Assembly (NCBI GenBank): GCA_016926495.1
Contig: JAFGOL010000072.1
Span: 1-9,046 of the forward strand
DNA: 9,046 nt
Direction of reading: 5' to 3'
Source of the DNA: Oligoflexia bacterium
GTDB taxonomy: Bacteria; Bdellovibrionota; JAFGOL01
The notes beneath the pieces are model-generated. The model searched no databases. It worked only from the letters and a program-made list of their open reading frames with translations, and was not told where the DNA came from. Below, piece by piece: positions 1 to 6,509 of the stretch. Position numbers and translations under genes: made by a program. Positions within the stretch are counted from its first letter, which is position 1. Each line of letters begins with the position of its first letter.

Positions 1-372
1 ATTGTACTGTATGAAAAAATAAAGCAGCGCGAAAGGTATGAGTGCCGGAACGCCCAGAAGCAGCGTTACACCGGTGTACATGATGATATTGGAAATATAT
101 ATGGGATTTCTCACGTACGAGAAAGGCCCGCTTGTGACAAGCCTGTCTAGATCCCCTGTCCTTGTTCTTGTAATGCCGCCGGCGTATCCCACGCACCAGA
201 GCCTTCCGGCCTCTCCGGCCAGTATCAGAAAGAGTCCCGTCGACATGTAAATTCTGAAGTCCGCAACGTTGTAGTACGGGTAAAAAACTGCCAGTATCAG
301 AAGGGGAAGAGGAGAATAGCTTCTGTATTTGAACCACCATTTGCCAATCATCTGGCCCAGCTTTTTATTCAT
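1..372 (-). CDS. ICMT-type membrane methyltransferase, 3' end outside window
   Basis: The first 124 codons are visible; the gene continues past the left edge. Translation starts MNKKLGQMIGKWWFKYRSYS and shows hydrophobic segments at about residues 22-36, 42-55 and 97-120. Around residues 81-95 it reads SGPFSYVRNPIYISN, the signature of the isoprenylcysteine carboxyl methyltransferase / phospholipid methyltransferase superfamily (typically TGPFxxVRNPxY). These integral membrane enzymes methylate lipid or prenyl-type substrates with S-adenosylmethionine. The catalytic C-terminal part, which usually holds the SAM-binding residues, is not visible. The start ATG (372-370) overlaps the stop of the upstream amidohydrolase gene in an ATGA arrangement, so the two are almost certainly co-transcribed and translationally coupled. 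An AGGGGG about 11 bases upstream could serve as a weak ribosome binding site. The family assignment is good, but the substrate cannot be inferred. Confidence 0.85.
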   Translation of the reverse strand, partial: MNKKLGQMIGKWWFKYRSYSPLPLLILAVFYPYYNVADFRIYMSTGLFLILAGEAGRLWCVGYAGGITRTRTGDLDRLVTSGPFSYVRNPIYISNIIMYTGVTLLLGVPALIPFALLYFFIQYN

Positions 373-1778
373 TGAACCGGTAGCCCCCTTTTAATGAGTT
401 GTCCGTCGCTGTCGTCCCCCGTGTAGGAATACGATGAAACGACTTTTTTGCCCCTCAGCAGCACCGTCTCCGGATATCCGTACAGTTCGCAACCTTCGTA
501 CGGTGACCAGTCATAGTCAACCTTGGGGAAGTTACTTATTTTATAAGTATTCCTGTTTGCCGGATCAATGATTATGAGGTCAGCGTCAAAGCCCGGCTTA
601 ATGGCGCCTTTCTTTCCGTAAAGTCCCATCCTTTTCGCGGGGTTTTCACTAAGCAGCCTCGCGATATGAGGCAGGGTCATTTTCCTGTTCATAACAGCTT
701 CCGTATAAACCGAGGGGAAAAGCGCCTCGGCTCCCGGAAGTCCCGAGGGCAGGTTTGAAAAATTGCCTTTTTCCATGTTTTTAAGTTCACGGCTGAAGGG
801 ACAGTGGTTTGATGTAATGATCTCTATATCTTCGGTCCGTATCCCTTCCCACAGGTTTTCAACAGTATTTTTTCCCCTTAACGGCGGTGTAATTGAATAT
901 AAAAAGGAATTATCGGACTTGTATATATCGGATGTGAAAAAGAGATGCGGAATGGACACGTCGGCACTCACGTCAATATCCTGTGACTTGGCTATTTTTA
1001 CCTCTTTCCACCCTCTTGCGCTGCTGATATGCGAAATGTGCAGCTTGCAGTCAATATGTTCGGCCATCATGATAAGCATTGAAATAGTGCCGGCCTCAAC
1101 AAATTCGGGCCTGACGAGTTCTATGTTTTTGAGCGCGAAGTCCGCTGAATCGAGCATTTCCCTTATCATGGTCTGTACCAGGCGCTCTTCTTCCGCGTGG
1201 ACAACGACCATGCAGTCAAGTTCCCTGGCCTTTTTCATTACAAGGTAAATTTCGCCGTAATCCAGTTTAAGGCCTCTTTTCCCGTATGACGTGTGGAGTT
1301 TAAATGTGGGTATACCCATAGATTTTATGGCATGCAATTCATTCAGGGTCTCCTTGTCAACCTCGGATATTCCGCAATGCAGGGAATAGTCGCACGCGCA
1401 GGCGCCGTTCATTTCATTCAGCCTGCTTTCCAGCGTTTTGGTCAATGTGTAACCCTTTTCCTGGTGAGTGAAGTCAATAATGGTTGTTGTGCCTGCCATG
1501 AGGGCGTTTCTTGTGCCATATAAAAAACTGTCGCAGCTTGTGAGTTCGATATCCGGCGTATCCGGTCTTTTTCTGCCGCATTTCATCTGGTAATGAGTAT
1601 GGCAGTCAATAATTCCCGGGAGGAGTATCTTGCCCTTTGCGTTGATTTGCTCAAAATTACCTTTTTCATTTACTTCGTACGGCGATATGTATTTACCGTC
1701 CTTGATGAACAGGGTTTCTTCCCTGCTGCCTGAACCGTCAACCACAGTACCGTTACGTATTACCAGATCGGGAATCAT
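369..1778 (-). CDS. Dihydropyrimidinase/hydantoinase-type amidohydrolase with Asp-to-Asn active-site change
   Basis: A 469-residue cytoplasmic TIM-barrel amidohydrolase of normal length for the dihydropyrimidinase / D-hydantoinase / allantoinase group, which hydrolyse cyclic amides using two metals. Seen in order: a short N-terminal beta domain; GIIDCHTHY with the HxH metal pair H60/H62; FKLHTSYG with the lysine that is carboxylated in the family (K160); VVVHAEEE (H194); LHISHISS (H250); SITPPLR (about 295-301); ITSNHCPF (321-328); and the C-terminal GAIKPGFDADLIIIDP (391-406), typical of the returning beta domain. Spacing matches D-hydantoinases closely. The family's metal-binding/catalytic Asp before HC is Asn here (N324, codon AAC at 809-807), so activity may be altered or lost. 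The start is set by GGAGG five bases upstream, with a promoter just beyond. The gene overlaps the downstream ICMT-type gene by four bases. The family is clear; the exact substrate is unknown. Confidence 0.9.
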   Translation of the reverse strand: MIPDLVIRNGTVVDGSGSREETLFIKDGKYISPYEVNEKGNFEQINAKGKILLPGIIDCHTHYQMKCGRKRPDTPDIELTSCDSFLYGTRNALMAGTTTIIDFTHQEKGYTLTKTLESRLNEMNGACACDYSLHCGISEVDKETLNELHAIKSMGIPTFKLHTSYGKRGLKLDYGEIYLVMKKARELDCMVVVHAEEERLVQTMIREMLDSADFALKNIELVRPEFVEAGTISMLIMMAEHIDCKLHISHISSARGWKEVKIAKSQDIDVSADVSIPHLFFTSDIYKSDNSFLYSITPPLRGKNTVENLWEGIRTEDIEIITSNHCPFSRELKNMEKGNFSNLPSGLPGAEALFPSVYTEAVMNRKMTLPHIARLLSENPAKRMGLYGKKGAIKPGFDADLIIIDPANRNTYKISNFPKVDYDWSPYEGCELYGYPETVLLRGKKVVSSYSYTGDDSDGQLIKRGLPVQ

Positions 1779-1783
1779 TTAAA

Positions 1784-1788
1784 CCTCC
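1784..1788 (-). promoter_or_regulatory. Shine-Dalgarno site of the amidohydrolase gene
   Basis: GGAGG on the minus strand, five bases before the ATG at 1778. It is the strongest ribosome binding site in the window and fixes this start. Confidence 0.75.
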
Positions 1789-1807
1789 ATGCGGTAAGTC
1801 AATATGA

Positions 1808-1836
1808 TATATATATTGAACCGTGTAAATTTTCAA
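1808..1836 (-). promoter_or_regulatory. Putative sigma-70-type promoter for the amidohydrolase operon
   Basis: On the minus strand, TTGAAA (1836-1831, five of six matches to TTGACA) is followed after exactly 17 bases by TATATA (1813-1808, four of six matches to TATAAT) in an AT-rich stretch. A start point near 1801 would give a leader of about 22 bases containing the GGAGG site. The geometry is good, but it is a consensus match only. Confidence 0.45.
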
Positions 1837-1878
1837 ACTTTTCCTTGTCGTATTTTAACAGTATGATTAAATCAGCTT

Positions 1879-3582
1879 ATGGGCAGGTTATTTCTGGCAG
1901 TTTTGTCCTGTTTTCTTTTATGCTCCTTATTGCTTCATTTTGTAATAAAGGGCAGGGATATCGATCTTGAGTCCCGAAAAAGCATGTCCGAGCTTGCTCT
2001 TGTCAGCACCCTGATCGGGGAAAAGCTTGAAAATTACATACAGAACCTCCAGATGCTTGTTTTTGACAATACGCTGATTGACGGAATAATGAAGTCAAAA
2101 AGGGAATTCATTGAAACCAGGATTGACGGCCTGATCCCTATTATGAGTGATTGCGAACTGGTTGTCGTGTCAAATATCAGGGGACAGATTATCGCCTCAA
2201 ATACCGTTAATAAGCACGTAAAGTCTTTCAGCAATGACACATTGATCGGCAGGAAGGCGGACCTTTTCGAATGGTACGGAAGGGATAAAAAGGTCATGCC
2301 CTTAAAAATCGACGGAATAGAAGCCGTAAAAGGCGGAGTTCCTGCACTGCTGTTTGACAATATGCACGGAAAATATTTTTTTGAAATAGTATCCGCCATT
2401 ATGGATGTAACAGGCAGCAGGATAGGGGTGGTTACGGCATATTTTAACCTTGACGGCGCGGAACGGATCGTAAAGAGCAGGAACATGGCGATAAATATAG
2501 GCAATGACGGAGAGCACCCGGACAATGGCGGTTTGAAAGGAACGGAATACGGCCTGTCGTATGTGAGGCTTATTAACAGCGTCGCCCTTGAAAGGGTGAA
2601 AGCAGCCAGCCTGCTCAGGAAAAGCAGGATCGATTTGTTCGGGGTCTCGTTATACGAATTTTACTGGTTTGCCGTTTTGCTTGTGTTCTGGGGATTTGTT
2701 TTTGTCTTTGTTAAAAGTAAGTACGGAGTCGTAATTGAATCCGTTCTTGATAAAAAAGCGGAACTATCCATGCTGAGGGCTTCCAGGGCTTTTCTTGAAG
2801 GCTGCGGCATATACGTTTATCAGGACAAGCTGGTTGAAGCCGGTAAAAAGAAGGGATTTGTAAAAACAGAGGGTGGTAAAAGCGTTGTTGTTAGCGCGGA
2901 ACTGGTCGAAGAGATCTCGGAACCCGTCAGTAACAGGCTTATAGCTTCGGAGAGAGAGAATCAGGAACTTAAAAAACAAGTCGGCGAATTAAGCGATATA
3001 AGGGAGGAATACGATAATATATCCCGTAAGACGGCTGACCTGGGAAGCAGGCTTGATTCGATTTATGTCAGCGTCGGCAGGCTTATAAAATATCTGGACA
3101 AGGTGGACAAAAGGAAAGAGATTGAACTGGGCGGCTCCCGGTTTGTTGAAAGCAGAAACGATATGGTCGGTGAACTGGACGACGTAATTACCAAAAGGGA
3201 AAGAATAATCGACACGCTCAGGGATTTGGCTGAGGAGGCGTCCATGCTTCTTAATCTTGTTTACCCTCTGAGCGTGGATGTCAAAAACAGGGAACAGGGT
3301 GATTTTTTTGATTCGATAAAAAAGAGGCTGAGATTTTTTATCCTGAATATCGGGGCGCTTGAGGGCTTTTTCAAGGACGTTAATATGGACGGAATAACCG
3401 GAATGTTTAAGGAATATGTTGAACTCAAGCGCGATAATCACAGGCTGAAGGAACTTTCCGATATCGCCAGGTCTCTGGAAGGGGATTTGGGATTTTATAA
3501 AAAGGCGTTGAAAAACACCATATCCAGCCTTAAGGAGATTGAGCAGGGTGTTCTTGAAAGTGATCTTACTGATTATATTTAG
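1879..3582 (+). CDS. Two-pass membrane sensor-like protein: Cache-like outer domain and long coiled coil
   Basis: 567 residues. A hydrophobic helix at about 4-23 is followed by an outer region of about 235 residues, a second helix at about 259-279, and a cytoplasmic part to 567. The outer region has the look of a Cache-type ligand-binding domain: helical LENYIQNLQML (50-60), LVVVSNIRGQIIASN (94-108), GGVPALLFDN (152-161), and the strand-rich FEIVSAIMDVTGSRIGVVTA (168-187) ending in the helix LDGAERIVKS. The cytoplasmic part is highly charged with heptad-like stretches at about 354-450 and 510-555, indicating a coiled coil. No HAMP, histidine kinase, GGDEF, methyl-accepting or phosphatase motif was recognised. 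The ATG at 1879 is the first in-frame start after a stop at 1864. It has no clear Shine-Dalgarno site, but TATGAT (1862-1867) lies just upstream, so a very short leader is possible. The gene overlaps the following exported-protein gene. Sensing is inferred from the architecture. Confidence 0.8.
   Translation: MGRLFLAVLSCFLLCSLLLHFVIKGRDIDLESRKSMSELALVSTLIGEKLENYIQNLQMLVFDNTLIDGIMKSKREFIETRIDGLIPIMSDCELVVVSNIRGQIIASNTVNKHVKSFSNDTLIGRKADLFEWYGRDKKVMPLKIDGIEAVKGGVPALLFDNMHGKYFFEIVSAIMDVTGSRIGVVTAYFNLDGAERIVKSRNMAINIGNDGEHPDNGGLKGTEYGLSYVRLINSVALERVKAASLLRKSRIDLFGVSLYEFYWFAVLLVFWGFVFVFVKSKYGVVIESVLDKKAELSMLRASRAFLEGCGIYVYQDKLVEAGKKKGFVKTEGGKSVVVSAELVEEISEPVSNRLIASERENQELKKQVGELSDIREEYDNISRKTADLGSRLDSIYVSVGRLIKYLDKVDKRKEIELGGSRFVESRNDMVGELDDVITKRERIIDTLRDLAEEASMLLNLVYPLSVDVKNREQGDFFDSIKKRLRFFILNIGALEGFFKDVNMDGITGMFKEYVELKRDNHRLKELSDIARSLEGDLGFYKKALKNTISSLKEIEQGVLESDLTDYI
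3532..3537 (+). promoter_or_regulatory. Shine-Dalgarno site deciding the start of the exported-protein gene
   Basis: AAGGAG inside the last codons of the upstream sensor-like gene. It is 10 bases before GTG at 3548 but only one base before TTG at 3539, so it favours the GTG start. Confidence 0.5.
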
Positions 3583-4147
3583 CATCGGCGTTGCTTTTCC
3601 TGAATCCGCCCATAATGTCGACTGGCAGGATTTGATCTTTACTCCGTCCGTATTACCGGAAAAGGAAGTCACCGGGACTACGGAAGAAAAGGGCGCGGTT
3701 GATACATCGCTTATTTACAAGGCGCCTGTATGGGCGCTGTCGGTTAATGCCGGGGTACTGTTACCTCCGCCCGTAAGGAAGTTTAAGGCACAATACCCTT
3801 TGGGCATGGGTTTCAGCAGTCTCAGGGGGTATGACTGGCAGTTTATGGCGGTTTTTCCAGCAAGGCTGAGAATATCTTTCGGGTACCTTGTGTATTGTAG
3901 AAATCCTCTGGTTTACAGAAGCAATATCGGCTTATACGCGGGGCTGGCGGTACAATCCACCGGAGGGGATTTTATGGCGTCTGTTTTTACAATTAAAAAT
4001 TACGCGCCCTCAGTCGGTATCAGGTCTTACATCAGGAGGAAGCAGCATTTTTCCGGCCTGGTGGTTGATAACAGGTACGAGTTTATTTTCGACGGCACCG
4101 GGCATTTAAGGATACTGCTTACGGCAGGTTATTTTGTACCGCTGTGA
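3548..4147 (+). CDS. Small exported protein of unknown function, possibly a beta-barrel
   Basis: About 199 residues from GTG at 3548; a TTG at 3539 would add three residues. The N-terminus is a signal peptide: one lysine, then KVILLIIFSIGVAF, with cleavage likely near residues 16-21. After a polar linker (to about residue 55), the rest alternates short hydrophobic/aromatic strands and turns (for example VWALSVNAGVLL, FMAVFPARLRISFGYLVY, IGLYAGLAVQ, HLRILLTAGYFVPL) and is rich in Gly, Tyr and Phe. This resembles a small outer-membrane barrel or a beta-sandwich. The chosen start is 35 bases inside the membrane sensor-like gene and has AAGGAG 10 bases upstream, so the two genes are probably translated together and may act together in the envelope. 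The stop overlaps the convergent coaE gene by 19 bases. No family was recognised, and the barrel call is tentative. Confidence 0.75.
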   Translation: MFLKVILLIIFSIGVAFPESAHNVDWQDLIFTPSVLPEKEVTGTTEEKGAVDTSLIYKAPVWALSVNAGVLLPPPVRKFKAQYPLGMGFSSLRGYDWQFMAVFPARLRISFGYLVYCRNPLVYRSNIGLYAGLAVQSTGGDFMASVFTIKNYAPSVGIRSYIRRKQHFSGLVVDNRYEFIFDGTGHLRILLTAGYFVPL

Positions 4148-4740
4148 TCAAGATAGTCCGTGAGTAATTCGGCCTTTTTGTTCAGGTCCTTTACGGTGCC
4201 GTTATTAAATACCACAAAGTGGGAATTCCGCATTTTAAAGGACATATTCATGTGTGTTCCGAGCATGGCCGCGGCTTCTTCTTCGGTAATATTGTATTTT
4301 GACACCAGGTTGTTCAGCATCAGGCTTTTATCGCGGTATATGCAGACAATGTAATCAAAAAGATTTTCGGTGTGCGCTTCAAAGAGCAGGGGAATTTCAA
4401 CGGCAATATTATTATCAGTTCCCGAAATTTCCGATTTGATTTCCCGGATCACCTGCGGATGTATCAGCTTTTCAATTTCCGCCTTAAAGGAATGATCGGA
4501 AAAAACGGCTTTTCTCATAATGTTTCTGTCAAGGCCGTTATTTTTGCTTGCGATGTCTTTGATGTTATAAGAATAGGCGAGCTCAACAATTTTTTTATAC
4601 AACGGTTGATCTTGCCGGGTGATCCTTTTTACAATATGATCCGCGTTGATTACGGTAAATCCCGAATCAAGGAGGGCATTGCAAAATGCTGTTTTTCCGC
4701 TTGATATGCCGCCTGTTATGCCGATAATGGCTTTTTTCAT
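4129..4740 (-). CDS. coaE: Dephospho-CoA kinase
   Basis: 203 residues, normal for the enzyme that phosphorylates dephospho-CoA with ATP in the last step of coenzyme A synthesis (cytoplasm). Seen: the P-loop GITGGISSGKT (7-17); INADHIVK with D34 at the position of the family's conserved catalytic-site Asp (the preceding DxD Asp is N32); LDRNIMRKAVFSD (70-82), equivalent to the usual LdR..l...vF.d; HPQV (94-97); and VEIPLLFE (114-121). The later part diverges. The usual QxxRLxxR segment that starts the lid region reads LMLNNLVSK (140-148), and the conserved Gln of the following helix is H163. The start is fixed by the position of the P-loop, although no good Shine-Dalgarno site precedes it. It is divergent from the DUF429-like gene with only 17 bases between starts, so any promoter must lie inside that gene. 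The family is certain; the lid variation is notable. Confidence 0.93.
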   Translation of the reverse strand: MKKAIIGITGGISSGKTAFCNALLDSGFTVINADHIVKRITRQDQPLYKKIVELAYSYNIKDIASKNNGLDRNIMRKAVFSDHSFKAEIEKLIHPQVIREIKSEISGTDNNIAVEIPLLFEAHTENLFDYIVCIYRDKSLMLNNLVSKYNITEEEAAAMLGTHMNMSFKMRNSHFVVFNNGTVKDLNKKAELLTDYLDHSGTK

Positions 4741-4757
4741 AAGGGGAATTAAAGCTC

Positions 4758-5603
4758 ATGGTTGAACGAACGTCAATGATAGAAAAAAAACGGTTTATAG
4801 GGCTTATGCTTAGCGGTGGCAGAAGCCATAAGACGGCTATATCGGTCCTGGATTATTTTCACGGTAAGGGAAAATTGTTTCTGGTGGAATCTCTTTCCGG
4901 TTTAAGGGGGAATGAGCATCCTGATCTTGATATGGAGCTTGCTGAAAGAATACGCGATATTGCCAGTGATACCGACTGTACGATCATTACCAACGCGCCC
5001 CTTACGCTCCCGCCCTGCCACAGGTGTGTAAAACCGCGATGTTACGGAAAACCGCAATGTCCCGACCCTGAGACCGTATTTATGCGTGACGTGAATTCAA
5101 GACTGAGCGCTTTGAAAAAGAATGCCAGGGATTTTTCCCCCTATACACAGAGGGCGCAGGAACTCTGCATTAGGGAACTGGTCCCCGAGGTAGTGCCTCA
5201 GCACGAGGCCATGGGTTCGAACCTGGCGCAGATCAGTTCAAGGGTGCTTCACCTGAGAAAAATGCTGGTTGAAATGAAATTCAGGGAATCATATTCCAAG
5301 GCGTCCCTGTACCGCATTCTCGGAGCTCTTGATCTGCCCCTTTATTATCACGACAGGTATAAAGACGATAACGCCGGCGCAAGGATCAGAAAAAGGTTTC
5401 TGAAGGTGCTCGACGATGAAGGGTTGATCTTTATTTATGAAAGTGATTTTGAAAACATAGTCCGTAATGTTAATTTATTCGATGCTCTTGTGCTCAGTTA
5501 TACCGGTGTTTTGAACTATAAGGGATGTTGCGAGGATTTGCCGCAACTGAGGGATTTGGGTTTGGATACATTTTTGTTGCCCAAAAACAACATAAAATTG
5601 TGA
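4758..5603 (+). CDS. Probable DUF429 / RNase H-fold protein with a four-cysteine cluster
   Basis: 281 residues, predicted soluble. The opening FIGLMLSGGRSHKTAISVLD (13-32) follows the first RNase H-like hairpin of DUF429-type predicted nucleases (typical GiDlaG...aiavl). ITNAPLTLPPC (77-87) matches the second signature (typical IDAPLsLP), and FDALVLSYTGVL (241-252) the last helix (typical DAxxaAyta). Two acidic positions look replaced: M17 where the first Asp is expected and N79 where the second is. D242 is retained. Inserted after the second motif is a CX2CX4CX5C cluster (C87, C90, C95, C101), which could bind zinc or an iron-sulphur centre. The start ATG at 4758 follows AAGGGG by 11 bases; ATG at 4776 is an alternative. 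The gene is divergent from coaE with 17 bases between them. The fold assignment is moderate, from motifs only, and nuclease activity is doubtful given the substitutions. Confidence 0.7.
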   Translation: MVERTSMIEKKRFIGLMLSGGRSHKTAISVLDYFHGKGKLFLVESLSGLRGNEHPDLDMELAERIRDIASDTDCTIITNAPLTLPPCHRCVKPRCYGKPQCPDPETVFMRDVNSRLSALKKNARDFSPYTQRAQELCIRELVPEVVPQHEAMGSNLAQISSRVLHLRKMLVEMKFRESYSKASLYRILGALDLPLYYHDRYKDDNAGARIRKRFLKVLDDEGLIFIYESDFENIVRNVNLFDALVLSYTGVLNYKGCCEDLPQLRDLGLDTFLLPKNNIKL

Positions 5604-5682
5604 CGGTTTACGTTAATAGTGACAAAAAACGTTAATTATAAAAATATCTTAATTTTTGCGCCCTTCTGTTATGTTTTTCGAT

Positions 5683-5705
5683 AATGTAACAATATTTGTT
5701 ACATT
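5683..5705. repeat. Perfect 10-bp inverted repeat, possible operator
   Basis: AATGTAACAA (5683-5692), spacer TAT, TTGTTACATT (5696-5705). The arms are exact reverse complements. The stem is AT-rich and has no tight T-run after it, which argues for a dimeric regulator's binding site rather than an intrinsic terminator. It lies about 80 bases after the DUF429-like gene and 180 bases before the lipoprotein start. Confidence 0.7.
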
Positions 5706-5872
5706 GTTAAGAATTTTAATTCCAAGACGTAAATGTTAAATAAAACGCGTGTTGTTTTTATTGGCTTTTTTAAAAAGGGAAACAGGTATGTATTTTGCAT
5801 TATTTCATAAATGTCAGTAAATCCGTTTCATGATTACTTCGGTTTTTTCATCTTATTTATACCTGAACAGAC

Positions 5873-5876
5873 GGAG
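5873..5876 (+). promoter_or_regulatory. Shine-Dalgarno site deciding the lipoprotein start
   Basis: GGAG, nine bases before the ATG at 5886. It supports that start over the in-frame ATG at 5811, which has no such site. Confidence 0.5.
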
Positions 5877-5885
5877 TTGTATGTA

Positions 5886-6509
5886 ATGAAGCATTGTTGC
5901 CTTATACTGGCTTTGTCTTTTGTTAATGTTTCCTGTTCCAGTGACTTTATCTCCAGGAGGAAACTCTCAGATGAAGTCTGCAGGGCCAATAAGATCCTGA
6001 AATTGAAACGTCTGGCCAATCCGGAGGTTCTGGCTTTGAGCACGACAAGGCAGGTTAAGGGCAGTTTTATTATCCATAAAGATGAACTCAAGGCAATAAT
6101 GCTGATTGGCAGGCATGAACTGGAGAAATATCCGCACGGATATGATCAGAAAATGCAGTGTTCTTCCAGGTTTTGTTCCCTTTGCCTGGATTTGATCAAG
6201 CTGGATTACGGTTGCGGCGTTATCGGTAGCGGTTTGCCGTCTGAATCCGGCAGCCTGAATTTGATAGATGACCATGATGTTTTTTTATTGAATAGCGATG
6301 TCAGAGGCAACAAGGTGCTGCAACTGGTTTTTGCGGGTTTGCCCGCCATGCTTGTTTATATGCTGGCTTCTAAATCCGGTGCCGTGGCAGTCGGTGATGA
6401 CGAAGCGTACAAATACAGCAATGCCGTAAATCCTTCTACCAGGGAGCCCGTGATCATGTGCAGGATAAAGGATAATGATTATTTTTGCAAAGCTACGTTA
6501 AGCTTGTGA
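5886..6509 (+). CDS. Cysteine-rich putative lipoprotein of unknown function
   Basis: 207 residues from ATG at 5886, chosen because GGAG sits nine bases upstream and the product then begins with a signal peptide (MKHCCLILALSFVNVSC, residues 1-17). C17 followed by SS fits a lipid-modified cysteine, although N at -3 departs from the usual lipobox; spirochaete-type lipoboxes are more permissive. The mature part contains seven more cysteines (32, 92, 97, 100, 110, 192, 201), including CX4CX2CX9C, suggesting disulphides or metal binding outside the cytoplasm. A hydrophobic stretch at about 147-161 (LVFAGLPAMLVYMLA) could be a buried helix. An in-frame ATG at 5811 would add 25 residues, including a second hydrophobic stretch, and is less likely. 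No family was recognised. The 3' end overlaps the convergent SPL-like gene by 31 bases. Confidence 0.7.
   Translation: MKHCCLILALSFVNVSCSSDFISRRKLSDEVCRANKILKLKRLANPEVLALSTTRQVKGSFIIHKDELKAIMLIGRHELEKYPHGYDQKMQCSSRFCSLCLDLIKLDYGCGVIGSGLPSESGSLNLIDDHDVFLLNSDVRGNKVLQLVFAGLPAMLVYMLASKSGAVAVGDDEAYKYSNAVNPSTREPVIMCRIKDNDYFCKATLSL

Larger units (their letters stand above)
5604..5885. other. AT-rich intergenic region
   Basis: About 280 bases, visibly poorer in G and C than the flanking genes. It contains a perfect inverted repeat (5683-5705), an 8-base direct repeat ACGTTAAT (5610-5617 and 5629-5636), and further GTTAA copies at 5706-5710 and 5735-5739. No convincing sigma-70 promoter, GC-rich terminator hairpin, RNA gene or coding sequence was found. 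A reading frame starting at 5811 joins the next gene in frame but has the composition of leader sequence. Confidence 0.6.

Noticed and set aside
38..250. Plus-strand open frame at the left edge
   Set aside because: The opposite strand encodes a clear ICMT-type membrane protein with the SGPFSYVRNPIY motif.
763..1523. Plus-strand open frames opposite the amidohydrolase gene
   Set aside because: They are antisense to a gene with complete family motifs, have no ribosome sites and have shadow-like low-complexity composition.
5571..5592. TTTTTG...CAAAAA hairpin at the end of the DUF429-like gene as a terminator
   Set aside because: It is short, AT-only apart from one pair, lies within the coding region and has no T-run after it.
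5671..5739. A 22-codon open frame in the intergenic region, spanning the palindrome
   Set aside because: It has no Shine-Dalgarno site and AT-rich random composition, and its span is better explained by the inverted repeat.
5795..5823. TTGCAT-17-TAAATC as a promoter for the lipoprotein gene
   Set aside because: Only about half of each hexamer matches consensus; the spacing alone is not enough support.
5811..5885. Earlier in-frame start for the lipoprotein gene
   Set aside because: It has no ribosome site and would bury the signal peptide 25 residues inside. ATG at 5886 has GGAG nine bases upstream.
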